Positions 24,552 to 34,483 of a stretch of DNA of 64,000 bases are shown one piece after another (position 1 is the first letter of the stretch; each line of letters begins with the position of its first letter). Origin of the DNA: Struthidea cinerea (Eukaryota > Chordata > Aves > Passeriformes > Corcoracidae); assembly GCA_013397865.1 (NCBI GenBank), contig VZTI01002345.1, positions 175,741 through 239,740 of the forward strand. The letters run 5' to 3'. Made by a program: the position numbers and the translations under genes. The notes below the pieces were generated by a model. It made no database searches. It saw only the letters and a list, made by a program, of their open reading frames with translations, and had not been told where the DNA came from.

Positions 24552-24832
24552 CTGGCGGTGGAGTGCCCATCCCTGGAGGCGTCCAAGGAACAGATTCCAC
24601 AGAATTCTGTGTGTCGCCTGGAAATCAGGCAGCTCCAGAGGTGGAATTCTGTGATTCTGCTTTTTGTGTGAAGGCAATATTGGACTTACCTGTTGCATTG
24701 ATGAATCTGTGATTGAGAGAACCCGGAGGGGGCACTCAGTGCTCTGGTGACAAGGTGGGGACTGGTCACAGGTTGGACTCAATGGTCTGGGAAGTGTTTT
24801 CCAACCTAAATAATTCTGGGATTGTATGTGAT
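24552..24832 (+). mobile_element. CR1 LINE fragment split by a nested insertion
   Basis: The left part (about 24552-24590) reads GGAGTGCCCATCCCTGGAGG and GTCCAAGGA. The right part (about 24732-24832) resumes at GGCACTCAGTGCTCTGGTGA and ends with GTTTTCCAACCTAAATAATT-type sequence. In the uninterrupted copy at 58190-58468 these two boxes are only about a dozen bases apart, so roughly 140 bases have been inserted here. Confidence 0.85.
24591..24731 (-). repeat. Unclassified dispersed repeat, copy 2, nested in a CR1
   Basis: The segment that interrupts the CR1. On the minus strand it aligns with 24179-24300. It contains a perfect 14-bp palindrome CACAGAATTCTGTG at 24598-24611. No reading frame, tRNA-like head or obvious terminal inverted repeats are visible. 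It could be a short non-autonomous transposon or SINE. Confidence 0.6.
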
Positions 24833-25275
24833 TTAATTAGTAGAGTTTTGCTGGAATAAGAAATTTGTGGGAAACACGCCATGCCTTCCCCACACTGCTG
24901 CTCTTGGCTTTGAGGGGGTTTTTTGTTGTTATTTAGGACTTTTTTTAAGCTTTTCTATTTAATATTTCACCCAAAGGGAAAGAAACTGCTGTACTCAGAG
25001 TGGGAACACTTCAGAAATGTCCTTTACTTCTCCCCAGCACTGCAGTGAAACCCATCCCCACTCTTCAGGGTCTCAGCAAATCAAGAGCCAGAGCTGCCAG
25101 GCTGCTCCCTGGAAAAGCCAGCTGGGAGCCACAGGAGCTGTGCTTGAAGGCACAGAAAAGCTGAAAGCTCAGCAGAGAGACCCTTTTATCACTCAAACAG
25201 CACTGAAGGAGTTAAACCCCAAAATCCAGAGAACTCTGCAGCAGCAGGTGAAGTGTCCATGCTGGAATTTACTGC

Positions 25276-25303
25276 CTACAACTGGTGAGTGTTAAAAACA
25301 CCC
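25276..25303 (+). repeat. 28-bp exact direct repeat, copy 2 of 2
   Basis: Identical to 24513-24540, 763 bases downstream. No CR1 follows this copy. Confidence 0.9.
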
Positions 25304-25370
25304 AAAACAACCCAAAGCTGAGGGCGGAGTGGCTTTAAGGGCAAAGGGAACCTGAATTTTGTGACCTATT

Positions 25371-25495
25371 AAAGGTAACCTGCATTTTTATTACAACTTC
25401 CCCTGGTAGAAATTGAGTTTTTCATCTCCAATTTCTATTTTAGCAACCAAGCAAAACAATGCCAGCTCTGCAAAGCTGCAATCTCTGAGACATTC
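25371..25495 (+). repeat. Diverged direct repeat, copy 1 (partner at 27951)
   Basis: It starts AAAGGTAACCTG, has TATTTTAGCAAC in the middle and a CTGCAAAGCTGCA-type end. The order of these words matches 27951-28088. Family unknown; it may be an old interspersed element. Confidence 0.55.
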
Positions 25496-26462
25496 AGCCC
25501 CAATATCCTGGGAGCTCTGCTGCAGCACATCAAGTGTTCCATCCTGGAATTTCAAAACTCCACTTCACCCCCAGCCAGATTGCAATTAATATTAACGACT
25601 TGCAGGCCAAGTTCAGCTCAACATTAACATTATAATAAAATACTACACACTCCAACATTTCCTGTTTGATAGCTGAGAAGTGTGGAAAACTCTTCTTCAT
25701 TAAATTTAAATGGACTCATTAATAAAATATGGAGGATGTGCTACTTTAAGACAGGAGGAGGAGAAAAAAAAAAAGTATAAATCGGCGATAACGTTATTTC
25801 TATTTTTAAATCCATCCCACAGAGTCACCCAAGATAGATGAGAAGTGCTAAGCCCATCCCACAAGCTTATTTATTTATTTAATACTTCTTACATGCTATT
25901 TTTACCAGCAGAAGCCAGCAAAAGGCATCCATTAGAAAAATTACACTGGTGAGAGTCTTCCTCACACCAGACAAGTGACAGATCTGGCTGAAAGCAGCCT
26001 CAGAAGAGATGAGGTTTTGGGGTTGTTTTTTTTTCCCCTCCCTTTCCTGCAGGATTCTGGAATAAAAAAGCAGTTTTATTTTTGCAGCATCAGCTAAGCC
26101 CGAGTCTCTATCCGCAAAATCCAAATCTGCCAGTCCTTACTCACTCCCCAGCCCCCTCTCTTCGCACTCCTCCTCTTCCTGCAAGGTTTCATTTTCTCAG
26201 GGATACGTGGCTTGAACACAGTAGGGACAGCCAAAAGTGGATGTAGGGCTGGGGTTTGGGGTGGTTTTTAAAGCCTCTTGTTGTACACACAGCAAATGAA
26301 TGAAAGGAAACACCACAGCCCCTGGTACTGCATCGTTCTGCAGACACCCTTTGGGAGAAGACAAAAATTAGTGGAAGCTCTTTCATTTTTTACGTAGACT
26401 TAAAGGAATTTATCCAGCAAATGTGGGGTTTTCTTAGGAAAATACTTCGATTCCCATCACAA

Positions 26463-26595
26463 ATACAGAGCACTGAGTGCCACATCCAGGAATTCCTTGG
26501 GCACCTCCAGGGATGGGCACTCCAAACCTCCCTGGGCAGCCCCTTTCATGGAGAAATTCCTGCTGATGTCCCCTGGCCCAGCCTGGGGCTTAATT
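26463..26595 (-). mobile_element. CR1 LINE fragment, internal
   Basis: Minus orientation. It has CAGAGCACTGAGTGCCACAT, CCAAACCTCCCTGGGCAGCC and TTCCTGCTGATGTCCCCTGG, with small deletions relative to the copies at 14634 and 60614. The 3' end is missing. Confidence 0.87.
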
Positions 26596-27803
26596 TTCAT
26601 CCAAACTCTGCTACAGAGCCTGCTCAGGTAAAGAGCTCCAGAGAGAAAAACGGGTACAAAAGGTGAATTTCAGAAGTGCCACTGGTCCCCTGCCACGCTC
26701 TGGATGCCCATGCAGAGCCCAGGGCAGGGTGGCAGTGACCACAGCAGCTCCACGGGGAAATCTGATGGAATATCCACAGGACCAGATCCTACTGCAGATA
26801 CCAAAGCTGGATTTCTTCACAGCTATTTCCCCTTCATTCCAAATTTTACCCAAAACGAGCTTTTTGCAGACAAAACCCCCGAGGTTGTTGGTGTCACTCA
26901 GAGCAAGGAGAGATAATTTGCTCTACCTGCCTAGAGAAAAGCTCAGTTTGCTGACAAAAGGCATCCCTGGGTCCGTAAATAAAGGATTTGATTCATAATC
27001 TATTCATACCTGGCACTAACAATGCCTGATGACTGAGGAATACCAGAATCCCTAGAAGCAGCAGCTTTCTCTGGGCTGGGAAGGTCACACTGCGTGGAGA
27101 ACTGTGCCCACAGCTGATGCACAAAAGTGTCACGATTTTGAATAAAAAGCACACAATGCAATACAAAAATCCCCAGTGAACTCCACATCCTGGGTAAAAA
27201 AAATCTGAATATTCTCTCTGTTTGGAATTCAGCCTCAAGCCAGGCCTGGCTTGGGCAGCAGAGCCTCTGATACAGCTTTGATTTCTGAGTTATTTCTGAG
27301 ATATTCCGAATATTCTGCATGTGGGCCTTACAAAGCAGATTATAACCTGCCAGCAGTGGGCAGGACTCGAAACAAACTGCTGGAAAAACAAATGTAAGAG
27401 TTCACATCCATTTTTTTCCAAATCTGGGAGCCTTGAAGCTCCACATTACACATCCTGACTTCTCCTGAGACACACAAGGGACTCCACTCTGACCCCAAAG
27501 CCAGACTGGAATTTCCAGGCAGGATTAAACTGCTTCAACTTTGCCCTTTATTAAAATCCTCCCTCGCAGTTACAAGCTGTTATGCCACTCGAACGAGAGG
27601 CAGCACAGTCCCAACGTGCCAAACACCTTCTCTGCATGTTTTGATGCCATAAATTTAATGTTTTCCCCTCAAGTGCTGCTCAGCCGTGCTCGTGCAACAT
27701 TTCAGCTGAATGCACAACCCAACACTGCCAAAACAGCTCGTTAATGGGGGCTCATCAAATTCATTAGAGAACTAATATCCCCTCTTGCTGCTCCTGGTTC
27801 CAG

Positions 27804-27872
27804 ATTTTCATTTATTAACAGAATTATGTTTTTACCAGTCTCTTGTATGGTCAAAAACAGACTCAGACTCTC
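27804..27872 (+). repeat. 69-bp direct repeat, copy A (3' side of exon 2)
   Basis: Sixty-nine bases matching 29200-29268 with about five substitutions and no gaps. It lies in intron 2, about 0.9 kb past exon 2 in the direction of transcription. Confidence 0.92.
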
Positions 27873-27950
27873 CCAGAGAGGAACTTTCCCACATTAAAGA
27901 CAAATTTTGAGGGCTGAGCTGCAGCTCGATGTGAGGAAGAGACCCCAGTG

Positions 27951-28088
27951 AAAGGTAACCTGTATTTTATTCCACCCTCCCCATATATAGATTGAATTTT
28001 CCTGGCATCTACAATTTATATTTTAGCAACTAAAAACAATGCAGCAACTCCCTTAGGTCTGCAGAAATGCAGCTTCTGAGTTATTCAT
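27951..28088 (+). repeat. Diverged direct repeat, copy 2 (partner at 25371)
   Basis: AAAGGTAACCTG, then TATTTTAGCAAC and a CTGCAGAAATGCAG-type end, in the same order and orientation as 25371-25495. Confidence 0.55.
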
Positions 28089-28785
28089 TATTTCCATTTA
28101 TCTGAATGGTGACTTAAAATGATCAGTAACTTCCTGCCAGCCCCCTCTCACTGTATTTCTATTAGGAGTATGGGGGAATGATTAACTTCAGAGTTATGGA
28201 GTGAGGGAAATAATAGTTTGAAAAAAAAAAATACCCCACCCAGCAGAATTCCAAGTAACAAAACAAAGGGGAAAGTACCCAAAATAAGAGCTTGCAGTTT
28301 ATCTCACACAGGATCTAACAGCACACTGCCAGCCCCAAATTTTTGGGAAATTTTTCCAAACTCTTCAGAAGAGAAACTTTAAAAAATCCCCAACAGTCAA
28401 GTGCCAAAGAAACCCATAAAATCAAGAGGGGAAAAATAATCGACTTCCTTACAAAGAGAAGCTGGAAAAAAAGTTATGAAAATCGTGCCTTGGAGCATCC
28501 AGGTGTTTCAAGAGATTACAGCAAGTCCCAAGTGCTGCCTGTAAAGATCAGACTCAAACTGTGCATCCCCCATGGACCAGATCATCCATTCCAACTGCAG
28601 GAACTCTAAAAAAAAGCAGATTTTCTTGGTCCCTCTATATTTGCTTGGAAACCCCAACCAGGAACACATCGACACTGAAACCCAGATATTTTAAACCATT
28701 CCATCCACCGAATCTCGGGGTAGAAACATCATTATTTTAACCTGTTCCCCTTCTGGGAGGCCACGTCCTCCTGAGCTGCACCTAC

Positions 28786-29022
28786 CATGGGGTAGTGTTA
28801 TGTTTGCACCATCAATGATTGCTTGTGCCAGTTCGTGGTCGTTGCTCTCGAAGGCGTGGGCAGCAGCCTTGAGGGCATCCCAAATCTCCTTGCGGCCCTC
28901 GAACGCCGGGGCTGTGTCCCAAAACTCATCCCTCTTACTGCGGAGCTGCCCGTCCGTCATGGGGTAATCGCTCTTCCATTTGGGCTTCTCTTTCTTCAGG
29001 GGCTGGTTACGACCAAGAGCCA
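28786..29022 (-). CDS. UBTD2: UBTD2, middle coding exon (UBTD domain)
   Basis: A 237-base exon carrying the last two bases of a split valine codon, 78 whole codons and the first base of a split glycine codon. The acceptor is a pyrimidine-rich tract ending CCCCCGCAG (AG at 29024-29023) and the donor is ATG|GTAGGT (28786|28785). It encodes residues about 24-103: the N-terminal UBTD domain, a helical domain described as ubiquitin-binding. It starts [20 protein letters not shown] and contains [20 protein letters not shown], then [18 protein letters not shown]. As far as I recall the human protein, this exon is essentially identical, which identifies UBTD2. The basic KKEKPKWK stretch precedes the folded part. 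In-frame residues before 29022 (from 29056) are intronic. Exon 1 is not visible upstream. Confidence 0.97.
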
Positions 29023-29199
29023 CTGCGGGGGAGAAAGGAAGAGGGGAATTCATCAAAAGAACAGCACAGAACTGGCTTCTGGTTATTTTGTTCAGGATTT
29101 GCAGAGCTGAGTTTACTCCCAGAAAATCCTCGTCGTCGTTGTTGGTCGCCTCCCAAGCGACGCAGCAAGAGGGGCATTATTTATATAATGCTCATTCAA

Positions 29200-29268
29200 A
29201 TTTTCATTTATTAAGAGAATTATGTTTTTGCCGGTCTCTTGTATGGTCAAGAACAGACTCAGAGTCTC
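29200..29268 (+). repeat. 69-bp direct repeat, copy B (5' side of exon 2)
   Basis: Partner of 27804-27872, same orientation, about 93 percent identical. It ends 178 bases upstream of exon 2 in intron 1, so the two copies bracket the exon. Confidence 0.92.
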
Positions 29269-29324
29269 CTCAATCTTCCCAAGAGGCCAAACCACCGTGG
29301 AGCTTAGGAGAAGGGAGGTGATGT

Positions 29325-29390
29325 GGATGTGGGCCATGCAATTGTCCTTTGCTACTTTTAATTAGGACCTGACTTTGGTTTTGTGCAAAT
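29325..29390 (+). repeat. Left arm of a long inverted repeat
   Basis: Bases 29325-29372 match the reverse complement of 30260-30307 at 46 of 48 positions. After a 7-base length difference the match continues through TTGTGCAAAT (29381-29390). The arms are separated by about 860 bases that include a CR1. Confidence 0.93.
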
Positions 29391-29875
29391 GTGTCCTCCT
29401 GCTTGCTGATTTCCCATGGAAATCCAGGAACCCATCCAGGTTTAAACAGAATTGACCTCCTCAATAAACACAAACCCATTTGTTTTGCTTTATCTACGGC
29501 TATGTTTGTGTAATGGCCACTTGAAGGTAATCACACAGATATAAAGTTGATAAGATTAAAACTCCCTGCTCACTTCCCCATCAGTGCCTGGTGCTGGAGC
29601 AAGAGATTCCAAGTTCACAGAGGTTTTAAGGAGACCAAAAACCCACAGGAGGTTAAGCCACACACCTTCAACGTGTGGTTTAACCTTATTCAATCTGACC
29701 CCGTATGACCAAAGAATTACCTACTTCCTCTGACAACTGAGGGTGGCAGAGTCTATGAACCTGGGGTGTAAGTCATGGAAAAGAGGATTTTGAAAAGGAT
29801 TCTTGCTAGTGAGGTGATGTTACTACACCAACTACAAAAGAAGGAATGAGCTCTCGTCAGGTTGAAAAAGATGGG

Positions 29876-30248
29876 AGAATGGTTTGGGTCGGAAGGAACC
29901 TTAAAGCCCATCCGGTGCCACCCCCTGCCACGGGCAGCGACACCTTCCACTGTCCCAGGCTGCTCCAAGCCCCGTCCAACCTTGGACATTGCCAGGGATG
30001 GGGCCACACAGCCAAGAATTTCTCTCTAATATCCAACCTAAACCTATTCCCTGGCAGTGGGAAGCCATTCCCCCTTGTCCTGGCACTCCAAGCCCTTATA
30101 AAGCCTCTCTCCATCTTTCCTGCAGCTCCTTCAGGCACTGCAAGGCCACAACGAGGTCACCTCAAAGCTTCTCCTCTCCAGGCTGAACAATCCCAGCTCT
30201 CCCAGCCTTTCCTCCATCCCTCCAACCCTGGTAGCCTCCTCTGGAGGA
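29876..30248 (-). mobile_element. CR1 LINE fragment inside an inverted repeat
   Basis: Minus orientation, 3' end at the left (TGGTTTGGGTCGGAAGGAAC). It continues through CACCTTCCACTGTCCCAGGC, the GGCAGTGGGAAGCC box and CTCCTCTCCAGGCTGAACAA. Its 5' (right) end meets the right arm of the inverted repeat at about 30248/30249. Confidence 0.92.
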
Positions 30249-30307
30249 TTTGCACAAATTCAGCTCCTAATTAAAAGTAGCAAATGACAATTGCATGGCC
30301 CACATCC
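30249..30307 (-). repeat. Right arm of a long inverted repeat
   Basis: Reverse-complement partner of 29325-29390. It begins ATTTGCACAA directly at the CR1 boundary. Confidence 0.93.
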
Positions 30308-31983
30308 ACCGACCCCAGCTGTTCCTCCACATCCCACACGCAGAACGCAACAATAATAAACTTCTGTATCCTTTCAAGTGACCACAAACATTTATTGCTT
30401 TTTGTTTCCACGGGATTGCTTCCATGGGATTGCTTCCATTTGCTTTTCAAAGGAGTGCTGACCGTTCAGCAGATTTCAGAGCAGCAAACCCCAGTGTTTA
30501 CAAAACACCGAGTTTCCTGGCAGAGCCCGGCCTTTCCCACTCCAAGGCTCAGCTGAGCACACCAAGCCCGGGAGATGCTGCTGGGGCAGCCTCAAACAAT
30601 GGGGAGGGAGGCAGCTCTGCACGCATGAAACACTGGATATTCTGAAATTGCAAAAACATATGTGGGAAAACACTCCAGCAAGGAATTGTTTCCTTATTAC
30701 AGCTTAGCAGCCAGAGCATGAAATTTTCAGCCAGACAGAACAGGACACTCTAAGAAATTTGGGTCAGTGGGCATCTTTTTTTCCGTTCCACTTTAGCTCA
30801 CATCTGTCTGCACGTGCACTCAATGAACGCCGGTTTCTCCCACTGGGCCCTCTCCTTGTCCCCAAACATTAATTATGGAAGCAGGTTAAAGGCACTTCCC
30901 GCAGCCCCACTGCAAATCCAACAGCCCACTCCTCTCCCTGCTTCCCAGTCTGCCCAAGACAGCGCCCAGATTTATTGCTGCTCACTCCACAAGAGGCACA
31001 GATCCTCGCAAGAACTCCCTGGAGATCCCATCCTTCCCACACAGACAGCAGTGATGATAAACCCGGTGATAAATTGGCTTTTTTCCTCAAGCTGGAAGGA
31101 AGGGTGGTGGAAGAAAGTGACTCTAGAAATGGCTCAAAAGCCAAATCCACTCTACCAAGCCATCCATCCCAGTACTGAGCCTTTAAACACCACTTGGCTT
31201 CAGCACAAGCCAGTATTTCAAAAGGTCCTCAGCGTGTTTATCGTTTATTAGAAGTGCTTCAAGGATCCCCAAAAAGCTTGATGCCTTCCCTGAAGAAATA
31301 TTCATCTATTTAGCTGTGTGGATAGATGGGGCAGAAAGGATGCGAGAAACCTGGGACGAATAAAAAAAAAAATCACGTGTAAAAGGGCCCAAATATTTCT
31401 CTTTCCAGCCCATGTTTTAGTCACTAAAGCAAAACATGTGAATTTCTACAACCAAACTTTCGGACCACATCAAAGGACTTTCCCTTTTCTGTTAACAAGG
31501 CTGATAAAGAAACAAACATCAACAGTCAGAACCACTTTAAAGTATTTACAGTGTCAGTTTTCTGTTCCTCACTTTGGAAGGAAATTAGAGCTCAAAAGGA
31601 AACGGTGACTTCATTTAAGACCATACACATCAGAGGCACCACCAGCTTGCAAGATCCAGAAGAGAAAGCAGCGTCCCCATTAATTTTTCATCTTACATCA
31701 CTTCGACAAGAGTAAGAAATTATTAATACCCTGCTCGAAAGCAGGAATTGTTTTCTAAATGCCAAGAAAGCACGTTCTCGCTGAAGCAATTCTCAAAGTC
31801 ACCATCTCAGTAGAGGGCAATGGTTGATATTTTTGGCAAGGGATTTATTTAGAAGGGAAATCAGTGCCAGTCTACTTTTCAAAAAGTAAAAGATCAGCAG
31901 CAACACTCCAAAATAAGTTAGGTTGTTGTTCCAAGAGCTCAGGTGTGCAGGTGGTGCTGTGCACTGCAAAGAGGGGTAAGAAA

Positions 31984-32145
31984 TTCACAGAATTGAGGTT
32001 GGAAAAGTCCTCCCAGCCCACTGAGTCTGACCTGTGCCCCACCCCACCTTGTCCCCAGCCCAGAGCACTGAGTGCCACCTCCAGGAATTCCTTGGACACC
32101 TCCAGGGACGAGGACTCCAAACCTCCCTGAGCAGCCCCCGCCAAC
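31984..32145 (-). mobile_element. CR1 LINE fragment (left half of a head-to-head pair)
   Basis: Minus orientation. The 3' end at the left reads CACAGAATTGAGGTTGGAAA, followed by CAGAGCACTGAGTGCCACCT and CCAAACCTCCCTGAGCAGCC. Confidence 0.9.
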
Positions 32146-32159
32146 GTCTGCTTGAAAAG

Positions 32160-32232
32160 GTGGTGATGGATCACAGACTGGACAGAAGAAGCTCTTGGGG
32201 TTCTTTTCCAATCTTAATGATTCTTTTTAAGA
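32160..32232 (+). mobile_element. CR1 3'-end fragment (right half of a head-to-head pair)
   Basis: Plus orientation. GATCACAGACTGGACAG is followed by a 3' end reading TTCTTTTCCAATCTTAATGA and TTC. Its reverse complement resembles the 3' end of the neighbour at 31984, so both halves carry a 3' terminus, pointing outwards. Confidence 0.65.
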
Positions 32233-34424
32233 CCTCAGAGTGACCCCAAACCAGTGGCACACAAGCCATGGGCTGTTCCTGTGCCATCTGTAGGACTTAG
32301 CAGCATAACCTGTTTTCCCTTCACAGGCAGAGCGCTACCCTGGGATCCTCGAGGCAGCTACTCCTGTCTGCCCCACTGAACTCCTGGCAAACTACAAAGT
32401 CTTATTTTTCAGAAGGAAAAATGTATTTCTCCAATCCTTGCAGACTGTTTCATAACCTGAATTGTAAATTTATTGCCCTTCCCCGCAGCTTCCCGTCAAA
32501 GCAATGGATCTGTAAGGTTATCTGCGCTCCTTTTGAGTGAGCTTATGCAGATAAACCCAGATATTTAAATCAGTTTCTTAACAGAATGTCAAAAAATGTC
32601 TATGTGGAAGTTCTTTGGAACAGCTGGTGTGTTTGTTACGTCGCTATCACTGTGGATATCACTGTGGAAAAGACCTCCACCTCTTCGAGGGGGACCAGAT
32701 GAGCAGCAGCAGCTGCTACCACGAGGTTCTGGTATTAAAAGCCAACATCCAGCTACACAATCCACAATTCCTAATTTATACAGCCCTGAACTACAGCGCT
32801 CCACCATCAAATTGGGAATATTTCAGCCTCAGAGGGTTTTCTGTCAAATCAAACACCGCGAAGCTCGGCCACGGGACAGCTCAGAGCTCTGCAGAAGGGC
32901 AGGATCTCTGCTTCGGGTGTGACCTGGACATTCCTCCTCTCCAGTTTCTGCCCTGGCAGGTAACCCTGTGTGAGACCCCACACCTGGAACAGCCCTGAAG
33001 CAGCTGAGCTAAAACCCTAATTATTTGTGGAAACACCTCTGCTGTCATCAGCCTTACGTGAGCTTTTCCCTCCCACCCCATTCCTTCAAACATCTTTCAC
33101 CTATTTCTAAAAATAAAAAAGTTAGGACGTAAATTCAGCTGTTCAATCCCTGCAAGTGCTCCACAGCAAATTCCTCCTTTTCCCTTGGAAACACAGGCAT
33201 ATGTTGCTTGCAGCATTAGTCTTTTACAGCTTTTGTAAAAGGCGGGGAAACTGGCCCAATCTGGTGGTGGAAAAATTTCCAGGCACGCAGAACCCACCCA
33301 GGGCATGGAAAACCCAGCAGGAGACACCTGGACTGGACATGCTCCACTTCAGGCTGTTGATCTCCAAGGACTCAGCAGCAGCTGCATCCTGGAATTACAA
33401 GAACAGGGCCTGGCTGTGCTCCCAAATCCCTGCAGATTTGTGGGAAGATGGGCACGCAGCCAGAAAGTGCCGGGGAGGGACACTCCATCAGTGGGACACG
33501 AGTTAAGAGCAGATACAGGCAAATATTCCAAGATCAAAACGGTGAAATGCTGCAACAGGAGAATAAGGCAAGACCTGATAATATTTTCTTTCTTTTCTTT
33601 GTCTTGATTAATAAAATATCCAAGAGATGAAGCCAACTGCTTCAGTGGTGAGAGACGGAAAAGATCTGGAGTGACCTGTGAGGAAAGGAGCAGGAATGCC
33701 CAAGAGAAGGATAAAAACCACCACGACAGTCTCTGAAGGGGAATGACATGTTCAGGAGCTGCTGTCAGTGCAGAAGATGGGATTTGAGAGCTGTCCATGG
33801 GAAGAAGACAGAAACGATGAACTGTGAAGGGAACAACACAGAGCAAGAGCTGCAGAGGCCAGGGAGGAGGAGAACACCCAGGTCCTGTTTGGTTTGAAGC
33901 TGCACACACTCACAGCTCCAGCAGGAGAAGGGATATCCACCCAGGGAGACACAGCTGGAGAAACCTTGGGAACGACTCGAAGCCAGCCAGGAGAAGCTAA
34001 GGAAATGTTTGACAAATTGAACCCATGATCAAAACTATTTTCTTTACCAGATTGCTTCCCCGTTGAGGCTCAGCTGCTACCAAAGTATTTTTCTGTGAGA
34101 AACGAAATGCAAATAACAGTTTACTACCTATAAAATTTCTTTTAGTAATAGTCCCAAGGGCTCCCCTCCCCACAATCACTGAGCAGTTCTCTGCTTCATC
34201 AAATGACTCCCATTTTAAATCCATTTTGCTCCAATTTCCTCATAAGGTGTCTTGTAATTTGGTATCAGTATCACACAGCTCATCCTAAACATTTTCTTTG
34301 CGTCGTTCTCCGGTGTAATCCTGAATTACAACAGTGCTTGGAAGAGCCAGGACAAAGGAAAAGTGCAGAAAACCAGGGAAAACAGGGAGGGAGAAAGGGA
34401 AAATTCATTGCATTTAAGTAGCAG

Positions 34425-34483
34425 ACAATTTGAATTACATTAAGCAGCATAGGCTTACACAATTTAAATTACATTAAGTAGCA
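34425..34483. repeat. 34-bp tandem duplication
   Basis: ACAATTTGAATTACATTAAG (34425 on) recurs as ACAATTTAAATTACATTAAG (34459 on), each followed by YAGCA. Two copies with period 34. Confidence 0.9.

Larger units (their letters stand above)
12287..28785 (-). other. UBTD2: UBTD2 intron 2
   Basis: A phase-1 intron of 16.5 kb with donor GTAGGT (28785-28780) and an AAAG acceptor at 12290-12287. It contains CR1 fragments, an 11-copy 39-bp minisatellite, and a cluster of unclassified duplicated blocks between 24.1 and 28.1 kb. The parts 12287-14633, 15066-17715, 19691-22679 and 23109-24178 hold no CR1, tandem array longer than about 120 bp, or gene that I could recognise. Confidence 0.9.

Noticed and set aside
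33440..34010. Purine-rich stretch that might be a retroviral remnant
   Set aside because: No LTR ends, target-site duplication, primer-binding site or coding motif could be defined.
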